A stretch of 64,000 nt of DNA, taken from Mesorhizobium sp. ES1-4. Its GTDB lineage: Bacteria > Pseudomonadota > Alphaproteobacteria > Rhizobiales > Rhizobiaceae. The notes below the pieces were generated by a model that was not told where the DNA came from, ran no database searches, and saw only the letters and a program-made list of their open reading frames with translations. The stretch lies in NCBI RefSeq assembly GCF_020164745.1, contig NZ_JAIUGV010000006.1:310001-374000 (forward strand). The letters are read 5' to 3'. This document shows positions 60,653 to 64,000 of the stretch, in pieces. The position numbers and the translations under genes are program-made. The stretch's first letter is position 1. Every line of letters starts with the position of its first letter.

Positions 60653-61644
60653 TTTCCGAAAAGCCCCCGGATCAGTTTCTCCGGCCCGAAGCTGCGCGGC
60701 ACGATGCCGGCCGGGCGCACGATGATCAGCGAGATCATCAAAAGACCGAGGAAGAGGATGCGCCATTCGGCGAATTCGCGCAGCAGCTCCGGCAGCAGGA
60801 TCAGGATTGCCGCGCCGGCGACGATGCCGAAGATGTTGCCAATGCCGCCGACCACGATCATCAGCACGATCAGCACCGATTCCTGCAGCGTGAAGCTTTC
60901 CGGGCTCACGAAACGCTGCGATGCGGCGAAGATCGCGCCGGCGATGGAGCCGATTGTGGCCGAGGTGGCGAAAGCGGCAAGCTTGGCATTGGTGGTGTTG
61001 ATGCCGATGCCGCGCGCGGCGTCCTGGTCCTCGCGGATCGCCGCCCACGCCTTGCCGAGGATGGAGCGCTCGAGCCGCCAGACCACGGTGCCGACGAGGA
61101 GCACGGTGATCAGCAGCAGCCAGAAGAAATCGATCGGCCGGGCAATCTGAATGCCGAGGATCGAGGCCTTGTCGAGGCGGGCGATGCCTTGCGGCCCTCC
61201 GGTCAGCCAGTCGAGATTGTTGATGATGATGCGGATGATCTCGCCGAAGCCAAGTGTGACGATGGCCAGATAGTCGCCGCGCAATCGCAACACCGGAATA
61301 CCAAGCAATATGCCGGTGACCGCGCCAAGGCAGGCGGCGACGAGCAGGATGACCAAGAACGGCATATGCAGGCCGAGCTGGGGGCTTGCCAGCAGCCCGT
61401 AGCTGTAGGCACCGACCGCGTAGAAGGCGACGAAGCCGAGATCCAGCAGTCCCGTATAGCCGATCACGATGTTCAGGCCGATGCCGAGCAGGATGTAGAT
61501 CAGCAGGCTGTTGAGGACACGCACATGGTAGTTGGGCAGGAAGGGCGTGGCCACGATCAGCGCGATCGCAATGGCTAAGACGAGCCAGGAGATGGTCCGG
61601 TTCGCACGCGGCCGGGCCGTGGCGAGGGTGTCGACGGCGGCCAT
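60649..61644 (-). CDS. livM: Branched-chain amino acid-type ABC transporter permease (LivM)
   Basis: 331 residues, about eight to ten membrane segments. Family motifs are LNIVIGYTGLLDLGFVAFYA in the N-terminal half and SPESFTLQESVLIVLMIVVG followed by GIGNIFGIVAGAAIL. Starts one base from the livH-like stop (TGATG-like junction), so it is translated in an operon. Confidence 0.92.
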   Translation of the reverse strand: MAAVDTLATARPRANRTISWLVLAIAIALIVATPFLPNYHVRVLNSLLIYILLGIGLNIVIGYTGLLDLGFVAFYAVGAYSYGLLASPQLGLHMPFLVILLVAACLGAVTGILLGIPVLRLRGDYLAIVTLGFGEIIRIIINNLDWLTGGPQGIARLDKASILGIQIARPIDFFWLLLITVLLVGTVVWRLERSILGKAWAAIREDQDAARGIGINTTNAKLAAFATSATIGSIAGAIFAASQRFVSPESFTLQESVLIVLMIVVGGIGNIFGIVAGAAILILLPELLREFAEWRILFLGLLMISLIIVRPAGIVPRSFGPEKLIRGLFGK

Positions 61645-62594
61645 CAGAATTCCCTCTTATACACGATGCTTTCCTCGGAGACGGCCTCGCCGAGTATGCC
61701 AGCGGGACGGACTAGGAGCACGAGTATGAGGATCGCAAAGGCGAGAACGTCGCGATACTCGGTGCCGAGCACGCCGTTTGTGACAATGGGCAGCAGCGCG
61801 GTTCCCCACACTTCGATGAAAGCCAGGATGAAGGCGCCGAGCATGGCGCCGGGGATCGAGCCGATACCGCCCAGGATGGCCGCGGTGAAGGCCTTCAGCC
61901 CGATGACGGCGCCCATGCTGGGCGACATGATGCCATAATAGCTGGAATAGAGGATGCCGCCGGCGGCGCCGAGCAGCGGCCCGACGAAGAACACCATCGA
62001 GATGGCGCCGTTGACGTTGATGCCCAGCAGCTGCGCGGTCGGGCGGCTTTCCGACACGGCGCGCACGATGACGCCGATACGGCTCCGGTTGACTAGGACA
62101 TGCAGGCCGAACATCAGCACGAAGGCGGCGATCAGGATGCCGATCTGCATCAAGGTGATGGTGCCGCCCATCACCTGATAGCGGACGACGGGGAAGAAGC
62201 TGGGAAAGGCGACCGGCTGTGGGCCGGCCAGGATCTGCACCCCGGTGACGAGCGACAATGAGACGCCGAGCGAGGAGAGCATCGGCGCGAGCCGGGTGGA
62301 GCTTCTCAGCGGTTTGTAGGCGACCCTTTCGATGCCGACGCCGATGAGGCCGACGAGGAAGATCGCCACGAGAAAGGCCGCGGTCAGCGCGAGCGCCCCC
62401 GACATCCCGACATCGCCGACCAGCAGGCTGAGCGCCAGAAACGCGACATAGGCGCCGAGCATGAACATCTCGCCATGGGCGAAGTTGATCATGCGCAACA
62501 CGCCGTAGACCATGGTGTAGCCGAGCGCGATCAGGGCGTAGATCGAGCCGATGGTCAGGGCATTTACCGTTTGTTGGATAAGGTTTCCCAGCAT
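61644..62594 (-). CDS. livH: Branched-chain amino acid-type ABC transporter permease (LivH)
   Basis: 316 residues with about eight membrane segments. Family features: IYALIALGYTMVYGVLRMIN and AHGEMFMLGAY near the N-terminus, and GLKAFTAAILGGIGSIPGAM in the C-terminal half. Pairs with LivM in the membrane. The 150-base gap to the binding-protein gene has no clear site. Confidence 0.92.
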   Translation of the reverse strand: MLGNLIQQTVNALTIGSIYALIALGYTMVYGVLRMINFAHGEMFMLGAYVAFLALSLLVGDVGMSGALALTAAFLVAIFLVGLIGVGIERVAYKPLRSSTRLAPMLSSLGVSLSLVTGVQILAGPQPVAFPSFFPVVRYQVMGGTITLMQIGILIAAFVLMFGLHVLVNRSRIGVIVRAVSESRPTAQLLGINVNGAISMVFFVGPLLGAAGGILYSSYYGIMSPSMGAVIGLKAFTAAILGGIGSIPGAMLGAFILAFIEVWGTALLPIVTNGVLGTEYRDVLAFAILILVLLVRPAGILGEAVSEESIVYKREF

Positions 62595-62744
62595 GGGCCG
62601 GCGTCCTGTGCCTGCAACCCCATGGACCGGTCGAACCGGGAAGGGGAATGGTCGACGAGGCCGCCCGTACTTGCGGCAGGCACGCCCGTCAACAGGTGAG
62701 GGAGCCGCTTCGCGCGTCGCGATGCGGCTCCGGCGGTCTGGCTG

Positions 62745-63857
62745 CTACTTCGAACCGACGAGCTTGAAGCCCGTTCCTTCCGCCTTGTAGAGGTAGGATG
62801 GGGCGACTTTGAGTTCGCCGGTGTCGTCGAATTCCAGCTCGCCGACGACCGTCTTCGCCTTGACCGCATGCAATGCCGCGTTGAGGTCCTCACGCGTCAG
62901 GCCTTTCGTCGTCTTCAGCACCTGTTCCAGGATCTGGCCCTGCACGTAGCCGTAGATCGAATACGGGCCGGCTTCCTCGCCATACTTCGCCTTGTAGAGC
63001 TTGGCGAAATCGGCGATCTCGGGGGAGGCATCCATCGGCGGCACCTGGATCGCGACAAGCGTGCCCTGGATATTGGCTTCACCGGCCTGTTTGATGAGGT
63101 CCGGCGTGTAGCCGCCGTCCGGCACCATCAGCGCGGCCGCGATGCCCTGCTCGTGCATCTGCTTGGCAAACAGCGCAAGCTGCGGCATGACGGCGCCGAG
63201 ATAGATCGCATCGGGCTTCTTGGACTTGATCTGGGCCAGCACGGCGGTGAAGTCCACGTCGGACGGCGCCACGGCAATGGTATCGAGAACCTTGCCGCCG
63301 CCGGCTTCGAAGTTCTTGGCGAAGATTTCGGAAATGCCCTGGCCGAAGACCTGCTTGTCGTTGACGATCACGGCAGTCTTGGCGCCGAGCTTGCCCAGCG
63401 CATATTCGGCTGGCAGCAATGCCCCGGCCAGATCGTTGGCCACCGGGCGCACCATGAACTTGTAGCCCTGCTTGGTGAGAGACGGATTGGAGCCGAAGGT
63501 CATGGTTGGCAGCGTGCAGTCTTCATAGATCGGCAGCGTCGACTGGGCGACGCCGGAATTGAAGTTCACCAGGCCAAGCACGACCTTGTCGTTGTCGCAG
63601 AATTTCTGGGCCACGAGCGTTCCCTCGCGCGGGTCGGCCTTGTCGTCCTGCTGGTCATAGGCAATGGTGACGCCATTGACGCCGCCATCGGCGTTCAGCT
63701 TGTCGACGTAGAGCTTGAAGCCATTGTGCCAGGTGCTGCCGAAATAGGCCTGCGCGCCTGAGAGCGGCGCGGACATTCCGACGGTGATCTGCTCGGCCAT
63801 GGCCGGCGCCGCAAAAAGCGAGGCGCCGAGAAGAAGTGTGGCGATAGATTTTTTCAT
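62745..63857 (-). CDS. Branched-chain amino acid-type ABC transporter substrate-binding protein
   Basis: 370 residues from the second of two adjacent ATGs (63855-63857; the first is 63858-63860), with AGGGGAA upstream. Signal peptide MKKSIATLLLGASLFAAPAMA. Type I periplasmic fold: ITVGMSAPLSGAQAYFG, the ligand strand KLNADGGVNGVTIAYDQQDD, and FGQGISEIFAKNFEAGGG. LivJ/Peripla_BP_6 type. The downstream flavin oxidase suggests an amine or amino-acid ligand. It is the first gene of the operon. Sequence 63858-64000 must hold the promoter. Confidence 0.92.
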   Translation of the reverse strand: MKKSIATLLLGASLFAAPAMAEQITVGMSAPLSGAQAYFGSTWHNGFKLYVDKLNADGGVNGVTIAYDQQDDKADPREGTLVAQKFCDNDKVVLGLVNFNSGVAQSTLPIYEDCTLPTMTFGSNPSLTKQGYKFMVRPVANDLAGALLPAEYALGKLGAKTAVIVNDKQVFGQGISEIFAKNFEAGGGKVLDTIAVAPSDVDFTAVLAQIKSKKPDAIYLGAVMPQLALFAKQMHEQGIAAALMVPDGGYTPDLIKQAGEANIQGTLVAIQVPPMDASPEIADFAKLYKAKYGEEAGPYSIYGYVQGQILEQVLKTTKGLTREDLNAALHAVKAKTVVGELEFDDTGELKVAPSYLYKAEGTGFKLVGSK

Positions 63858-64000
63858 CATGGTTCCCCTTAGCTGCTGACTACGACAGGGGAGGCCGTTC
63901 CGGTCTTCTTCCCCGTGTAAGCCCATCGAAGCAGACAAAGAGAGCGCCGTCAAGAAAGTGTCGACACTATTGCGTTCAATTTTGTGCTCAGATATCGATT

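Overview
The window looks like chromosome of a Rhizobiales alphaproteobacterium, most likely Mesorhizobium or a close Phyllobacteriaceae relative. This is inferred from the sequence only. The reasons are high GC, the gene order murA-DUF2948-hisD-UPF0262-LMW phosphatase-infA-maf-yacG, an Entner-Doudoroff zwf-pgl-edd operon, a PdhS/CbrA-type cell-cycle kinase, a tRNA-His with the alphaproteobacterial lack of G-1, an alpha-r14-type sRNA with three anti-Shine-Dalgarno loops, and several intergenic palindromic elements of the kind common in rhizobia.

Layout. 1-1973: end of a peptide/alpha-galactoside-type ABC ATPase gene, then a family 4 glycosidase (MelA-like). 1989-7729: the conserved minus-strand housekeeping block. 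7891-11651: tRNA-Thr(GGT) followed by a 3.6-kb insert bounded by a 33-bp direct repeat of the tRNA 3' end. The insert holds an HNH-like protein, a frameshifted ClpP-like/SH3 protein, a very small ORF and a DUF4145 protein, and no integrase. 11821-18690: a polytopic membrane protein, an M15/DUF882 peptidase, a Tat-exported multicopper oxidase, an SAF-domain dehydrogenase and a VapBC pair. 18696-24741: proC, an uncharacterised protein, folD, a GlxA-type regulator and a VWA protein with repeated C-terminal modules.

24824-32255: edd-pgl-zwf (minus), an SDR, an orphan Mur ligase and a membrane-anchored SH3 protein. 32627-35356: a PuuB-like oxidase and a PuuA-like ligase. 35452-38570: a TupA-like ATP-grasp protein paired with a SAM-dependent enzyme, a HAD hydrolase and a degenerate receiver. 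38813-42095: isocitrate lyase with a small downstream gene, divergent from a ScfR-type regulator. 42232-47615: a DMT exporter and a complete polyamine transporter potFGHI. 47632-56517: an AsmA protein, acetoacetyl-CoA synthetase, a large PAS histidine kinase and a phasin. 56605-56943: the sRNA and tRNA-His. 57256-57780: decayed pieces of a sugar transporter/oxidoreductase locus. 57861-63857: a branched-chain amino acid type ABC transporter with an FAD amine oxidase at its 3' end.

How it fits together. Polyamine import (potFGHI) and gamma-glutamylation/oxidation (PuuA/PuuB-like) form a putrescine-use theme. Zwf-Pgl-Edd feeds sugars into the Entner-Doudoroff route. Isocitrate lyase, acetoacetyl-CoA synthetase and phasin fit growth on acetate, fatty acids and polyhydroxybutyrate. 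The clearest accessory region is the tRNA-Thr insert. The least understood vertical genes are the SAM-enzyme/ATP-grasp pair and the orphan Mur ligase.
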